A DNA stretch of 64,000 nucleotides, taken from positions 992,001-1,056,000 of the forward strand of contig CAWENB010000003.1 of assembly GCA_963810525.1 (NCBI GenBank), given 5' to 3'. Positions 1 through 8,383 of this stretch are shown here, piece by piece. The position numbers were made by a program, and so were the translations under genes. The notes beneath the pieces are model-generated. The model saw only the letters and a list, made by a program, of their open reading frames with translations. It searched no databases and was not told the origin of the DNA. Origin of the DNA: JAICLK01 sp963810525 (lineage in GTDB: Bacteria; Patescibacteriota; Saccharimonadia; Saccharimonadales; UBA4665). Within the stretch, counting starts at the first letter, position 1. Every line of letters begins with the position of its first letter.

Positions 1-697
1 CAGTTGTGGCATCGGGCCGCGCAAACCTTTCTTCAATTGAACTGAACACCGACTGTGCCCCATTGAATGGTGGTGTCAGTTGAGGTTCGGCGTCTGTGGT
101 TGCTGACCGGTCAAAAACGCGCTGCATTAGTTCGTCTCCGACGAATTTTCCCAAAGTGCCGGCGATCACATGCCGTACATAGGATGTAGCCACATCTATG
201 GGATGGGCGGTCAGCGTCGCAAAGTCACCAGGATAATCAACCAAGTCGGCGGCGATTGTATATCCGTTCTGCGCAGATGGGATGGCGTAACCTAGTTCAC
301 TAGTAAGTTTATCCACCGTCCCAAGTCCGGATCGTACGCTGTCCGGTGATGCGTCGGCGCACCAGCTGCCCGGGTGGCCGAATGCCGGGTTTTGTTTTTC
401 CAGGACGATTAAATCTCGACATTGACGCCGAGCGACGCTCAAGGCGGCCACCATGCTTATCCGCCCGGCATCGAAGTAGGCCGGGCGTCTACTCAGATTC
501 ATCGGACTGACGATTACATTAACTCCGGAAGCATGTATCCAGCGCGCCGCTCCATCAACTGCTAAGCCGTATCGATTTTGGGGTAACCAGTAGAGAGGAT
601 CATTTACTTGCGGTGTTTGTTCACTATCATTGAGGTAAAACGGGCTGACGTTCGAAACGCGTGAGCTTCGTGCGGCATGCAAAAGATGGCTTAACAC
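1..697 (-). CDS. Unknown protein, C-terminal end beyond the window edge
   Basis: An uninterrupted minus-strand frame runs from about position 697 to the window edge, so the 3' end is missing. I took the GTG at 697-695 as a provisional start; the frame is open back to the TAG that is also the stop of the neighbouring transposase (718-716). The roughly 230 visible residues show no motif I recognise. They are soluble in character, with no signal peptide or membrane segment. No Shine-Dalgarno is seen before the GTG, and the transposase lies directly upstream in the same frame. The gene may therefore be a 5'-truncated remnant rather than an intact gene. Confidence 0.55.
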   Translation of the reverse strand, partial: MLSHLLHAARSSRVSNVSPFYLNDSEQTPQVNDPLYWLPQNRYGLAVDGAARWIHASGVNVIVSPMNLSRRPAYFDAGRISMVAALSVARRQCRDLIVLEKQNPAFGHPGSWCADASPDSVRSGLGTVDKLTSELGYAIPSAQNGYTIAADLVDYPGDFATLTAHPIDVATSYVRHVIAGTLGKFVGDELMQRVFDRSATTDAEPQLTPPFNGAQSVFSSIEERFARPDATT

Positions 698-715
698 CAA
701 ATTCTGGTGTCTACT

Positions 716-1669
716 CTAATCTGTTTTTCTAGAGAAGAAACTCCAGAGGATCGTAATTATTCGTTGTTTTGAGGCTCCACGGTGGGGTATGAGCTTGTCT
801 TTCCAGACGCCGAATCTTCCGTCTAATGGGCTCGTTGTGTTGGCTACTCGTATGCCACTTTCCTGTATGTAATCGGCTTGGTAGGTGAACAGATATGGTA
901 GGTTGCGACACAAGGAAAAATAAGCTCTTCTGGTACGCTCATGGGCATATCTTTTGGTGACCGGATCACGCTCCTTGAGCCATGCCCCATGTTTCTTGTA
1001 CCAACCAGCGAGTGCATCCTCAAACGTTAGTTCGTCTGTCCGAGCGAGCGTTAAGGCAAGCGCTCGTAACTCAATATTTTGCGTCAGTCGTGGCTTCTTG
1101 GTCAGACATTGAGTGATGGTCATAAGCTGGTGAAACTGGCAATGCTGGACCGGTATGCCTTTGCCCTCCAGCATAGTCCGTACGCCTCGTCTGCCGTCAA
1201 TGGTGACCGCCAGGATACTGTAGCCCATTGCTTCAATCGTATCTGTTGCAACCTCATAATCTACGGTGCGTTCTGTCCCGTCTACCGTGGCGTAATACAG
1301 CACCGTATTCTCACCAAGCGTCGCCACTGCATATGGGTCAATAACAACCAGGAGGCCCCAGTCCCCAAAGTAGGTAACATCCATTATGACGGCTACGGTA
1401 CGCGGTTTCTGGATGATGCGTGGCGGGCTGTAGCCATTGAGTTGAGCGCGGATGCAACCGGTACTTTTCCGGTATTCTTTAGCCAAGCTGTTCACGGTAC
1501 GACCGTCAAAGGCATACTGGTGCCATAGGGTAGCTCGCTTACGGCCAGGGCGGCCTTTACTGCTCCATGACCGACGGCAGGTACGACAGACGTAGCGCTG
1601 TAGACCGTTCCTCACACCGTTTTTCTTTACGTTGGTACAATAGCAAGACGGACAGCTCTTTCGAGTCAT
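716..1669 (-). CDS. DDE-type transposase with N-terminal zinc ribbon
   Basis: A 317-residue transposase. The N-terminus carries a zinc ribbon (CPSC near residue 7 and CRTC near residue 28), followed by a basic helix-turn-helix-like stretch. The core has the pattern of IS256/IS1249-like and MULE-type enzymes: an aspartate in VIMDVTYFGD, a second in VTIDGRRG followed by the CQFH signature, and a C-terminal TTSPLDG where these families usually have a glutamate (TTNxLEG). A good ribosome site (AAGGAG) precedes the ATG. I could not find convincing terminal inverted repeats or a target duplication, so the element's ends are undefined. Family assignment is by motif only. Confidence 0.8.
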   Translation of the reverse strand: MTRKSCPSCYCTNVKKNGVRNGLQRYVCRTCRRSWSSKGRPGRKRATLWHQYAFDGRTVNSLAKEYRKSTGCIRAQLNGYSPPRIIQKPRTVAVIMDVTYFGDWGLLVVIDPYAVATLGENTVLYYATVDGTERTVDYEVATDTIEAMGYSILAVTIDGRRGVRTMLEGKGIPVQHCQFHQLMTITQCLTKKPRLTQNIELRALALTLARTDELTFEDALAGWYKKHGAWLKERDPVTKRYAHERTRRAYFSLCRNLPYLFTYQADYIQESGIRVANTTSPLDGRFGVWKDKLIPHRGASKQRIITILWSFFSRKTD

Positions 1670-1813
1670 CTTCGTTACTCCTTGTTTAGTTGGTACTTAC
1701 AAGAATAACGAAAACAATGACAAAGAAATCTGTCCGTCTTAAAGCGCTAGCAGCAACCAGTTTTTGTTATTAAGCCCAAAAGATTATTATGAGCGATAAG
1801 ATCAAACGGGTGT

Positions 1814-1855
1814 AGTAGTATCAAGCCGACGACGGACTCGGCTTCTGGGTCTACT
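1814..1855. other. Intergenic two-tier hairpin
   Basis: In the 379-nt gap between the transposase and the DHH gene, a 7-bp stem (1823-1829 with 1838-1844, AAGCCGA/TCGGCTT) sits inside an outer 5-bp pairing (AGTAG with CTACT). There is no T-run, so it is not an obvious intrinsic terminator. It could be part of the insertion-sequence end or a small structured RNA. Apart from this hairpin and the terminator at 1926-1950, I see nothing in the gap. Confidence 0.35.
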
Positions 1856-1925
1856 AGCTTGGTCGGGTCGGGAGCGATCTCCCTCAAATATTTCATATCA
1901 GTTTACTTGCTGCTTAGCGTAATAA

Positions 1926-1950
1926 AAAACGAGCCGGTGAGGCTCGTTTT
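1926..1950 (-). terminator. Rho-independent terminator after the DHH gene
   Basis: The stem AACGAGCC/GGCTCGTT with loop GGTGA lies about 100 nt downstream of the DHH gene stop. On the minus strand it is followed by TTTTTTATT. The A-rich left flank makes it potentially bidirectional. Confidence 0.8.
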
Positions 1951-2048
1951 CCAGGTGCATAAAACTAGCCTCACCTAAATACAGGGTCGGCAGCAACAGG
2001 TCTGATTTATCGATGTAGACATTATTACTGAAGAGTATAGACGGTGTT

Positions 2049-3059
2049 TCACTGATTGGCAAGGCGGTCGAGCAGCTCGGTAGCCTTTAGGATGCAATCA
2101 CGTTTTATTTCCTCGAAGGGCCGGCCGTCGGTAACCTTAAATCCGCTGGCGTACTCATGCCCGCCGCCGCCGAAAGACTGGGCTAGCTCGTTGGCGATGC
2201 CCCGGCCGTAATTGCAGCGAATTTTGGCGGTCACATGCCCGTCGTTGTACAACTTGAAGGCAATGGCCACGTCAGTGCCGGTGGTCAGTCGCATGTCTTC
2301 GATGACCAGCATTGACGGATTGTATGAAGGGCTGTATTTTTCAATCTCCTCCCACGGAATGGTGACGAAGGCGATGCGGTTGTCGTCCGTATACTTGACG
2401 CGTTGGAGTAACTGGCCTTTGTAGTGCACGAGCTCCGGAGCTTTTCGCATCATCTCGCGTCGCTCTTCTTCAAGCCCGGGAATCGACACGCCGCCTTCGA
2501 CGAGCTCGGCGATGATGTGGATGCTGCGAGCGCTGGTCGCACTGGTCGTGAGCCCGAGGCTGTCGGCCAAAATCGATACCGCCAGCATGTTTTTAGCCGT
2601 ATGATTGAGCGGCCAATTGAGCTGCCGGGCGAGCTCAAAAATAACTTCGCCAGTCGCGACGGCCGGGTGATTGCAGATTACTTTAGCGTATGGAATGTTC
2701 AGTTTAACGTCGTGATGGTCGATAACGACGCATGGCTTGGCCGCGACCCACGGCCGCTGGCCGCTTTTCGCCAGCGTTTCGAACAGCGTGTCGGTGCTAG
2801 TGTCAACTATGATGCTCAAATCGAACTGATTCGGCACGTCGCGGCTGACGCGGTCCCAGCCCGGCAAATGACGCAGGTATGACGGAATATCCACACCACA
2901 GTACAGCATCGGCTCTTTGCCCAAATCGCCCAAAATCTGTTCGAGCGCCAGCGCGCTGCCCAGACTATCGCCGTCCGGGTTATCAGCCTGCATTATCAGC
3001 ACGCGATGAACGTTGTCAAGCAAGTCCCGGATCTGCTCCGTTTCAGAGTATATTTGCAT
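2049..3059 (-). CDS. DHH-family phosphoesterase (NrnA/oligoribonuclease-like)
   Basis: A 336-residue DHH/DHHA1 protein of the kind that degrades nano-RNA or pAp (NrnA). Visible motifs are DNPDGDS at 26-32, an acidic motif with D86, the DHH triad at 114-116 (VVIDHH), and the C-terminal DHHA1 glycine motif GGGGHEYASG near 297-306. Length fits the family. In NrnA-type enzymes motif I normally carries a His two residues before NPDGD (HxNPDGD); here the corresponding position is Ala (QADNPDGD), so metal binding may be altered. The gene is followed by a terminator, and the sigma factor gene lies upstream in the same direction. Confidence 0.9.
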   Translation of the reverse strand: MQIYSETEQIRDLLDNVHRVLIMQADNPDGDSLGSALALEQILGDLGKEPMLYCGVDIPSYLRHLPGWDRVSRDVPNQFDLSIIVDTSTDTLFETLAKSGQRPWVAAKPCVVIDHHDVKLNIPYAKVICNHPAVATGEVIFELARQLNWPLNHTAKNMLAVSILADSLGLTTSATSARSIHIIAELVEGGVSIPGLEEERREMMRKAPELVHYKGQLLQRVKYTDDNRIAFVTIPWEEIEKYSPSYNPSMLVIEDMRLTTGTDVAIAFKLYNDGHVTAKIRCNYGRGIANELAQSFGGGGHEYASGFKVTDGRPFEEIKRDCILKATELLDRLANQ

Positions 3060-3113
3060 GTACGTATTGTAATATCAAAGACTGCAGTTTAGAAATTATC
3101 TTGAGGTACATGA

Positions 3114-3842
3114 TCAAGCGGGCGTCCCTTCTTGACTTGCAAATTCCTCACGGAGTTTTACCATGCCGCGGGCGGTATGGGATTTGACGGCGCCCCGGCT
3201 TATGCCCATGGTCCTGGCAATTTCAGCTTCGGGCAGGTCGGCGTAGTAACGCAGCACAATGGCCTCCCGTTGCCGCCCGGGTAAGTTACGAAGGGCATCT
3301 ATGACAGATTCACGTTCCCAAAGTGTGATTGCCCTGCCTTCGGCTGATTCCCCATCGGGCGGGGGTAGCTGAGGTTTTTTGTCTACGACGGATTGGTGGC
3401 GAAGTACGCTTCTGGATCGGTTCACTACTGCCTGCCTGGCGTAGGCGAGCAATTTTTCAGGATCACGTAGTGTGGTAACGCCGATCAGCTTGACGAATAC
3501 TTCACTCACGACATCTTCGGCGGCTTCGGTCGAACGTACAAGCAATCTTGCTAAGCGAAATAGCATATGGTAATGAGTCGTATATAACCACTCAAGCTGT
3601 TCGTCGCGGATTTCATCGTCAGGATTTTGGTTTGCGGTTTCGAATTCGGGTTCGATTGCTGTCACGGGTATAGCGACAGCGTAGCCCGTCTCTGGTTGCT
3701 GGGATGGCAGGGCCGCACCTTCAGTCGCATCGGCATCAACAACTAGTAAGATTTCACCTTCAGCAGGCGCCTCCCCAACACCGTAATAATGCTCTAGATC
3801 TAAATCGGCAACAACACGTACACCAAGCTCACCAGGTTGCAT
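3114..3842 (-). CDS. ECF-type sigma-70 family sigma factor (first of two)
   Basis: An RNA polymerase sigma factor of about 240 residues. An acidic, low-complexity N-terminal extension of about 75 residues precedes a sigma2 region (LYTTHYHMLFRLARLLV, EDVVSEVFVKL) and a sigma4 helix-turn-helix (LPGRQREAIVLRYYADLPEAEIARTMGISRGAVKSH, given here in pieces of the conserved pattern). I chose the ATG at 3842 because a -10 box TAGAAT lies six nucleotides upstream, with TTGCGC 18 nt further up. That suggests a leaderless transcript, and no Shine-Dalgarno is visible. No anti-sigma gene is adjacent. It is clearly paralogous to the next gene upstream. Confidence 0.88.
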   Translation of the reverse strand: MQPGELGVRVVADLDLEHYYGVGEAPAEGEILLVVDADATEGAALPSQQPETGYAVAIPVTAIEPEFETANQNPDDEIRDEQLEWLYTTHYHMLFRLARLLVRSTEAAEDVVSEVFVKLIGVTTLRDPEKLLAYARQAVVNRSRSVLRHQSVVDKKPQLPPPDGESAEGRAITLWERESVIDALRNLPGRQREAIVLRYYADLPEAEIARTMGISRGAVKSHTARGMVKLREEFASQEGTPA

Positions 3843-3922
3843 CAATTTATTCTAGACCTGCGTGCGGGATTTGCGCAAGCACCTGCTTGGAGGCTTTTAA
3901 TAATCGATAACGCGAACGGGCA

Positions 3923-4606
3923 TCAGTCAGATTCTTCTTCTTTCGACGATAATACCAGACATAAGTCGGCCATGCCGAAATGGGCGTGGGCCTTGACGGT
4001 GCCTCGACTTATGCCCATGGTCACCGCGATTTCCGCTTCAGTAAGATCTAGATAGTAGCGCAGGAAGATAACCTCTCGTCGGCGCAAGGACAACTGCCGG
4101 AGAGCGGTCACCACTTTATCTCGCTCGAGTGCTTCGAGCGCTCCCCAGAACGTGCTGTCCCAGCTCCCGCCATGATCAATAGCTGTGGGATTTTTCTCCT
4201 CGACCGCCCAGTGCCGCAACTTGCTTATTGAACGCCTTATCACCACTTTCTTAAGATAAGCAAACACGCTTTCCGGGTTCCGCAGACTGCGCCCATCTAA
4301 TACGATGGCAAAAGCATCGCAAACGACGTCTTCTGCGTGGACTGCCAAATGCGGCCCCAACACCGAAGCGGCAATACGGCCCAGATCCTTATAGTGCTGT
4401 TGAAAAGCCCCGACAATGGCGGCATCCTGTTCGCTGAGGATAATTGCCTGATCGGATTCGGTTTCCGGCCGGTTAAGCGAATCGCCATTGACCGTGACCA
4501 CTGCCTGTGGCTGACATTGGTCTGCCGCCCAAGCGTCGCCAACAAGTCCCCCGTCGACATCAGGAAGGGTGGATTTCGCTTCAGTGATTAGTTCTACGGT
4601 GGTCAT
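3923..4606 (-). CDS. ECF-type sigma-70 family sigma factor (second of two)
   Basis: A 227-residue sigma factor with the same architecture as its neighbour: an N-terminal extension of about 70 residues, a sigma2-like region (AEDVVCDAFAIVLDGRSLRNPE) and a sigma4 helix-turn-helix ending in MGISRGTVKAHAHFGMADL. The shared pattern LRNPE/LRDPE...VVNRS/VIRRS...LRH and MGISRG.VK.H supports an ancient tandem duplication. The 80-nt spacer between the two genes contains the promoter of the first. No anti-sigma factor or membrane partner lies nearby, so the signal that controls it cannot be read from the window. Confidence 0.87.
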   Translation of the reverse strand: MTTVELITEAKSTLPDVDGGLVGDAWAADQCQPQAVVTVNGDSLNRPETESDQAIILSEQDAAIVGAFQQHYKDLGRIAASVLGPHLAVHAEDVVCDAFAIVLDGRSLRNPESVFAYLKKVVIRRSISKLRHWAVEEKNPTAIDHGGSWDSTFWGALEALERDKVVTALRQLSLRRREVIFLRYYLDLTEAEIAVTMGISRGTVKAHAHFGMADLCLVLSSKEEESD

Positions 4607-4679
4607 TGATTTTTCGAGTCGTCAGCCCATTATGGGCGCGTTGCAAAGCGGATTGGTATTTTTATTAAATTACACACTA

Positions 4680-5285
4680 TCAAATGATCTGGCGGCCTTC
4701 GAGGGCACGTCCGAGGGTGATTTGGTCGGCGTATTCGAGGTCGACGCCTATGGGCAGGCCACGGGCCAGACGCGAAACCTTTACCTTGCGGTCGCCGATT
4801 TGCTGCTTGAGGTAGAGTGCCGTGGATTCACCTTCCACGCTGGCGTTAGTGGCGAGGATGATTTCCTTGACGTTATCTTCGTCGATGCGCTTGACAAGTT
4901 CGTTAATATGCAGCTGCTCCGGCCCAATGCCGTCAATCGGTGACACCAGACCACCGAGCACATGGTAAGTGCCATTGTACTGGCCAGTTTTTTCGAGCGC
5001 GATAATGTCAAACGGCTCGGCCACAACGGCCACCAGAGATTTGTCACGCTTCGAGTCGGTGTATAAGTCCGATAATTCCTGTCCGGCAGGTACGAGCGCG
5101 AAGGTTCGTTTGCAGTAGGCGATATTGGCATGTAATTTTTCGAGTGTTTCCGCTAGTTGTTTAGAGATATGCGAGTCGCGCCGCACCAAATGGTATGCGT
5201 AGCGTTCGGCCGTGCGCGGCCCGACGCCTGGCAGACGGCCGAGCGCCGTTATTAAATCCTCGAGTGCGGGCGGCAGGATTTGCAT
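4680..5285 (-). CDS. recR: Recombination protein RecR lacking the zinc finger
   Basis: RecR (201 residues) binds DNA as a ring with RecF/RecO and helps load RecA at gaps. The helix-hairpin-helix is present (LGRLPGVGPRTAERYA, about 16-30), as are the Toprim-like segment (VVAEPFDIIALEKTGQYNGTYHVLGG) and the C-terminal LARGLPIGVDLEYAD motif. The usual C4 zinc finger around residues 57-80 has decayed: only C58 remains, and the stretch up to SKRDKSLV has no other cysteine. Length is otherwise normal. It begins three nucleotides after the ybaB stop, so the two are co-transcribed. Confidence 0.93.
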   Translation of the reverse strand: MQILPPALEDLITALGRLPGVGPRTAERYAYHLVRRDSHISKQLAETLEKLHANIAYCKRTFALVPAGQELSDLYTDSKRDKSLVAVVAEPFDIIALEKTGQYNGTYHVLGGLVSPIDGIGPEQLHINELVKRIDEDNVKEIILATNASVEGESTALYLKQQIGDRKVKVSRLARGLPIGVDLEYADQITLGRALEGRQII

Positions 5286-5288
5286 CGG

Positions 5289-5582
5289 TTACAAACCGAG
5301 ATCGCCGAGCATGCCCATCATCGGCTGCATTTTTTCCTGGGCTAGTTTCTGGCTCTCGTGAATGGCCTCTTTGACCGCGTCTTCCAGCCAGCGTTCCAAC
5401 TGGCCGATGTCGTCGAGGTCGACGTATTCCGGATCGATATGGATTTTCTTGATTTTTTGCTCGCCGGTAATTTCTACCTTTACGGCGCCGTCACCCTGCT
5501 CGACTGTGATAACCTGCTTCTGCAGTTCCTTCTGGATTTTTTTGACGCGCATTAGCATCTTGGCTTGGTCAAACTTACTCAT
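5289..5582 (-). CDS. YbaB/EbfC nucleoid-associated protein
   Basis: A 97-residue YbaB/EbfC family DNA-binding protein. I chose the ATG at 5582 (MSKFDQAKMLMRVKK) because GAAGGAG lies seven nucleotides upstream; a longer open frame starting at 5693 has no ribosome site and does not match the family. The fold is seen as a long N-terminal helix, the VEQGDGAVKVEITGEQKI strand region, and the C-terminal LEDAVKEAIHESQKLAQEKM helix. It lies directly upstream of recR, the common arrangement in bacteria, although dnaX is not immediately adjacent here. Confidence 0.93.
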   Translation of the reverse strand: MSKFDQAKMLMRVKKIQKELQKQVITVEQGDGAVKVEITGEQKIKKIHIDPEYVDLDDIGQLERWLEDAVKEAIHESQKLAQEKMQPMMGMLGDLGL

Positions 5583-5622
5583 GCAAGTGCTCCTTCTCTT
5601 ATTACACTTATTGTAGCAAATT

Positions 5623-6810
5623 TTATAGGCGGTCCCGAAATGCTGCGACTTTCGGCGGACTGTATGTCCAGGCCACGAAATAACTTCGTGCATGATAGAG
5701 CGAAGCAGCCACGACCACGAGGCCGATCAGACCAATGCCCAGGCCTCGAGCCAGCGGATTCCGGGGAAAGACGATCAGCCAACGCCGGAGTACGAATGTC
5801 ACCCCAGTGCCGGCCAATAGATACGCTACCGGTACAATGTAACTCATGTTGGTTGCGCCGTTTAACGCCACCAGCACGCTGCCGATGGCAAGGAATGCAA
5901 CCAGCACGTGCGTACGCAGGTTTTTATAGTGGGTTGCATAAAAGTAAGCACCGACCAGAGCCATGAGCGAGGTGAAGATATCGAGAATCGGCATGTGCGG
6001 CAGCCAAAGTACCGGGTCCGACGGTCCACGCACGAACAAATAGGCGGCAGAATCGAGCCACTGTTTCAATATTATCGTTGGGGTCGGCCAGGTGGCCGGC
6101 AGATCGAGCCAAGCTTTGTAAAGCAGCGGTGAGTTGTAGAGTGTGTAGGCCAACAGCAGGATGCAGCTCAATATGACAATAATACTTAAGATTTTTTCCC
6201 AGACTCGAGCTTCCGTTATATGCTCGATAATCGCCCTCCAAATTAAAAGATAGGCTGCCAGCAAGAACCAAACCGCGCCCGGGGTTAAAAGCGCTAAAAC
6301 GGAGGCAAGCGTCATGTACAGTAACGCCGGGCCATGTTTATCGGTAGTGTTAAGCCAGGAGGCGAACAGGATAAGCGCCAGCGGAATTACCAGCATCGGT
6401 GCATGGCCATCTCCTAACCGTCCAGCGTGCAGCAGCCAGCCGGAAGCACCGAACAGCACCGTGGCATAAATGGCCGCGCGCCGTCCATGCCAGCGGAGCA
6501 TTATGACGGCGAAGAGCGCTAGTGCAATTAGGGCAAATACTACTGAGGAGATTCGCCCATATGCCGCGCTGTGCATATTAATTTGCATAAACGCGAAGTC
6601 AAGTATTTTATACGGGCTGTTAATAGGATTGTGCACGATATTATGCAAGCTGGAATCACTAGTGTGCGAAATGTACTCGGTGTGGCTGAGCCGGTGATGC
6701 GTCAACGCGCCCAGGCGAAAAATGAGTAAACCGGCAAAAACAATACAAGCGCCAGGTACCAACCCGAATAGTTGCCAAAACTCAGCCGTGACCCGCCGAT
6801 TTTTCTTCAT
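5623..6810 (-). CDS. Polytopic membrane protein, GT-C glycosyltransferase-like
   Basis: A 395-residue integral membrane protein with about nine or ten hydrophobic segments, starting at residue 13 (LFGLVPGACIVFAGLLIF) and ending near 365. The extracytoplasmic loop after the first helix (HTEYISHTSDSSLHN...) and the overall spacing resemble GT-C/ArnT-like lipid-dependent glycosyltransferases. I cannot point to the DD/DE catalytic signature with certainty, so substrate and reaction are unassigned. It lies between dnaB and ybaB-recR on the same strand. Confidence 0.7.
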   Translation of the reverse strand: MKKNRRVTAEFWQLFGLVPGACIVFAGLLIFRLGALTHHRLSHTEYISHTSDSSLHNIVHNPINSPYKILDFAFMQINMHSAAYGRISSVVFALIALALFAVIMLRWHGRRAAIYATVLFGASGWLLHAGRLGDGHAPMLVIPLALILFASWLNTTDKHGPALLYMTLASVLALLTPGAVWFLLAAYLLIWRAIIEHITEARVWEKILSIIVILSCILLLAYTLYNSPLLYKAWLDLPATWPTPTIILKQWLDSAAYLFVRGPSDPVLWLPHMPILDIFTSLMALVGAYFYATHYKNLRTHVLVAFLAIGSVLVALNGATNMSYIVPVAYLLAGTGVTFVLRRWLIVFPRNPLARGLGIGLIGLVVVAASLYHARSYFVAWTYSPPKVAAFRDRL

Positions 6811-6869
6811 AACTTTGAATTTATTATATCAGTTTATCCATGATCATTTTGGCACTACTAACAACCCCG

Positions 6870-8231
6870 CTACTCCGCGAACGGGTCGGAGTGACGCGTG
6901 TCGACCGAGCGGAAACGCTGGCGCTCACGGTCGAAGAACAGTTCGACACCGCCAGTCGGGCCGTTACGATGCTTTTTGATTAAAATATCGGTAATATTTT
7001 TACGATCGGTTTCGGGGTTGTAATATTCTTCGCGGTAAATGAAGGCCACTACGTCGGCATCCTGTTCGATGGAACCTGATTCGCGCAGGTCGGCGAGCTG
7101 CGGAATTTGTGGGCTGCGGCTTTCGACCGAGCGACTGAGCTGCGACAGCGCAATTAAAGGTACATTGAGTTCGCGGGCAATTCCCTTCAGTCCGCGCGAA
7201 ATCTCTGAAATTTCCTGTACTCGATTAAAATCACTCCCGAATTTCCCACCGCCGCTCATCAACTGTAGATAATCGACGATGATTAAGCCTAGTTCGTGCT
7301 GGTGGGCTTCGCGCCGGGCTTTGGTACGCAGTTCGCTGACGGTTATGCCGGGAGTATCGTCGATGTATATCTTTGCTTCGCTGAGCGGCCCCATTGCCTG
7401 ACCGATTTTTTCGAAATCGGCATCGGTCAGGTTGCCGGTACGCAGCGCCCAGGCATCGACGCCGGATTCCATAGCGAGCAATCGATCCACCAGCTGCTCC
7501 TTGCTCATTTCAAGCGAGAAAACCAGGACATGCTCTTTGGCTTTGGTGGCGACGTTATGCGCCAGATTAAGCGACAATGCCGTTTTACCCATGCTCGGCC
7601 GCGCCGCCAGAATGAATAGGTCGGATCGCTGCAGTCCGGCCATCATATTGTCGAGGTCTTTAAACCCGGTCGGAATACCGCGCAGCTTTTTCTTGTCTTT
7701 GTGCAGCTCGTCGAGCCGTTCGAAACTTTGTTCCAGGATCTTTTCCAGAAGCACGATGTTTTGCTTGACCTGTTGCTGACCGATTTTCATGAGCTCGGCT
7801 TCGGCGGTTTCGATGAGATCTTTCAGCTCTTTGGTTTCATCGAATGCCAACGCCGCCAAATCTTTATTGATAGCGACGATACGACGGCGCACCGCCTTTT
7901 CGGTGACGATGGTAGCGTAGCTTTCGACGTGCGCGGCTGTAGGAACAAAATTTGTGAGCTCGGTTAAATAGGCTGCCCCGCCGATTTCTTTGAGATATCC
8001 CGAACCTTTAAGCTGATCGGAAAGTGTGAGCACGTCGATGGTTTTCTGCTTGCCGTACAAATTCAGTACGGCTTCGTAGATTCGCTGGTGCCGAATGTCA
8101 TAAAAGTCATCAACCAACAATTTGTCGGCAATTTTAACCAGGGCATCAGTATCAATTAGAATTGCGCCCAATACACTTGCCTCTGCCTCTAAGTTGTAAG
8201 GCAGATTACTATTCCCCCGCTCTCCATCCAT
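6870..8231 (-). CDS. dnaB: Replicative DNA helicase DnaB
   Basis: DnaB (453 residues) is the hexameric 5'-3' helicase of the replication fork. The N-terminal domain (LPYNLEAEASVLGAIL) and linker are followed by the RecA-like ATPase with Walker A RPSMGKT at 211-217, Walker B LIIVDYLQLM, and the arginine-finger region near KHRNGPTG. Length is typical and no intein is present. The ATG at 8231 has no Shine-Dalgarno. An extended -10 (TGCTATACT) ends seven nucleotides upstream, which suggests a leaderless mRNA. Confidence 0.96.
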   Translation of the reverse strand: MDGERGNSNLPYNLEAEASVLGAILIDTDALVKIADKLLVDDFYDIRHQRIYEAVLNLYGKQKTIDVLTLSDQLKGSGYLKEIGGAAYLTELTNFVPTAAHVESYATIVTEKAVRRRIVAINKDLAALAFDETKELKDLIETAEAELMKIGQQQVKQNIVLLEKILEQSFERLDELHKDKKKLRGIPTGFKDLDNMMAGLQRSDLFILAARPSMGKTALSLNLAHNVATKAKEHVLVFSLEMSKEQLVDRLLAMESGVDAWALRTGNLTDADFEKIGQAMGPLSEAKIYIDDTPGITVSELRTKARREAHQHELGLIIVDYLQLMSGGGKFGSDFNRVQEISEISRGLKGIARELNVPLIALSQLSRSVESRSPQIPQLADLRESGSIEQDADVVAFIYREEYYNPETDRKNITDILIKKHRNGPTGGVELFFDRERQRFRSVDTRHSDPFAE

Positions 8232-8383
8232 ACGCTCTAGTATAGCACCGAGTGATGACGCATCTTAGGTGCGGCTCGGATTTATCATGTGAGGCGTTTT
8301 TGTCAAGCCGAATTAATCAAAACGTTGCCAGCGCACCGCAATGAGTAGCATTAGAAGTTTATCAATCGTCTAGCCGCCGCCAT

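Noticed and set aside
1079..1528. 149-codon plus-strand open frame opposite the transposase
   Set aside because: Antisense shadow of a gene with recognised zinc-ribbon and catalytic motifs.
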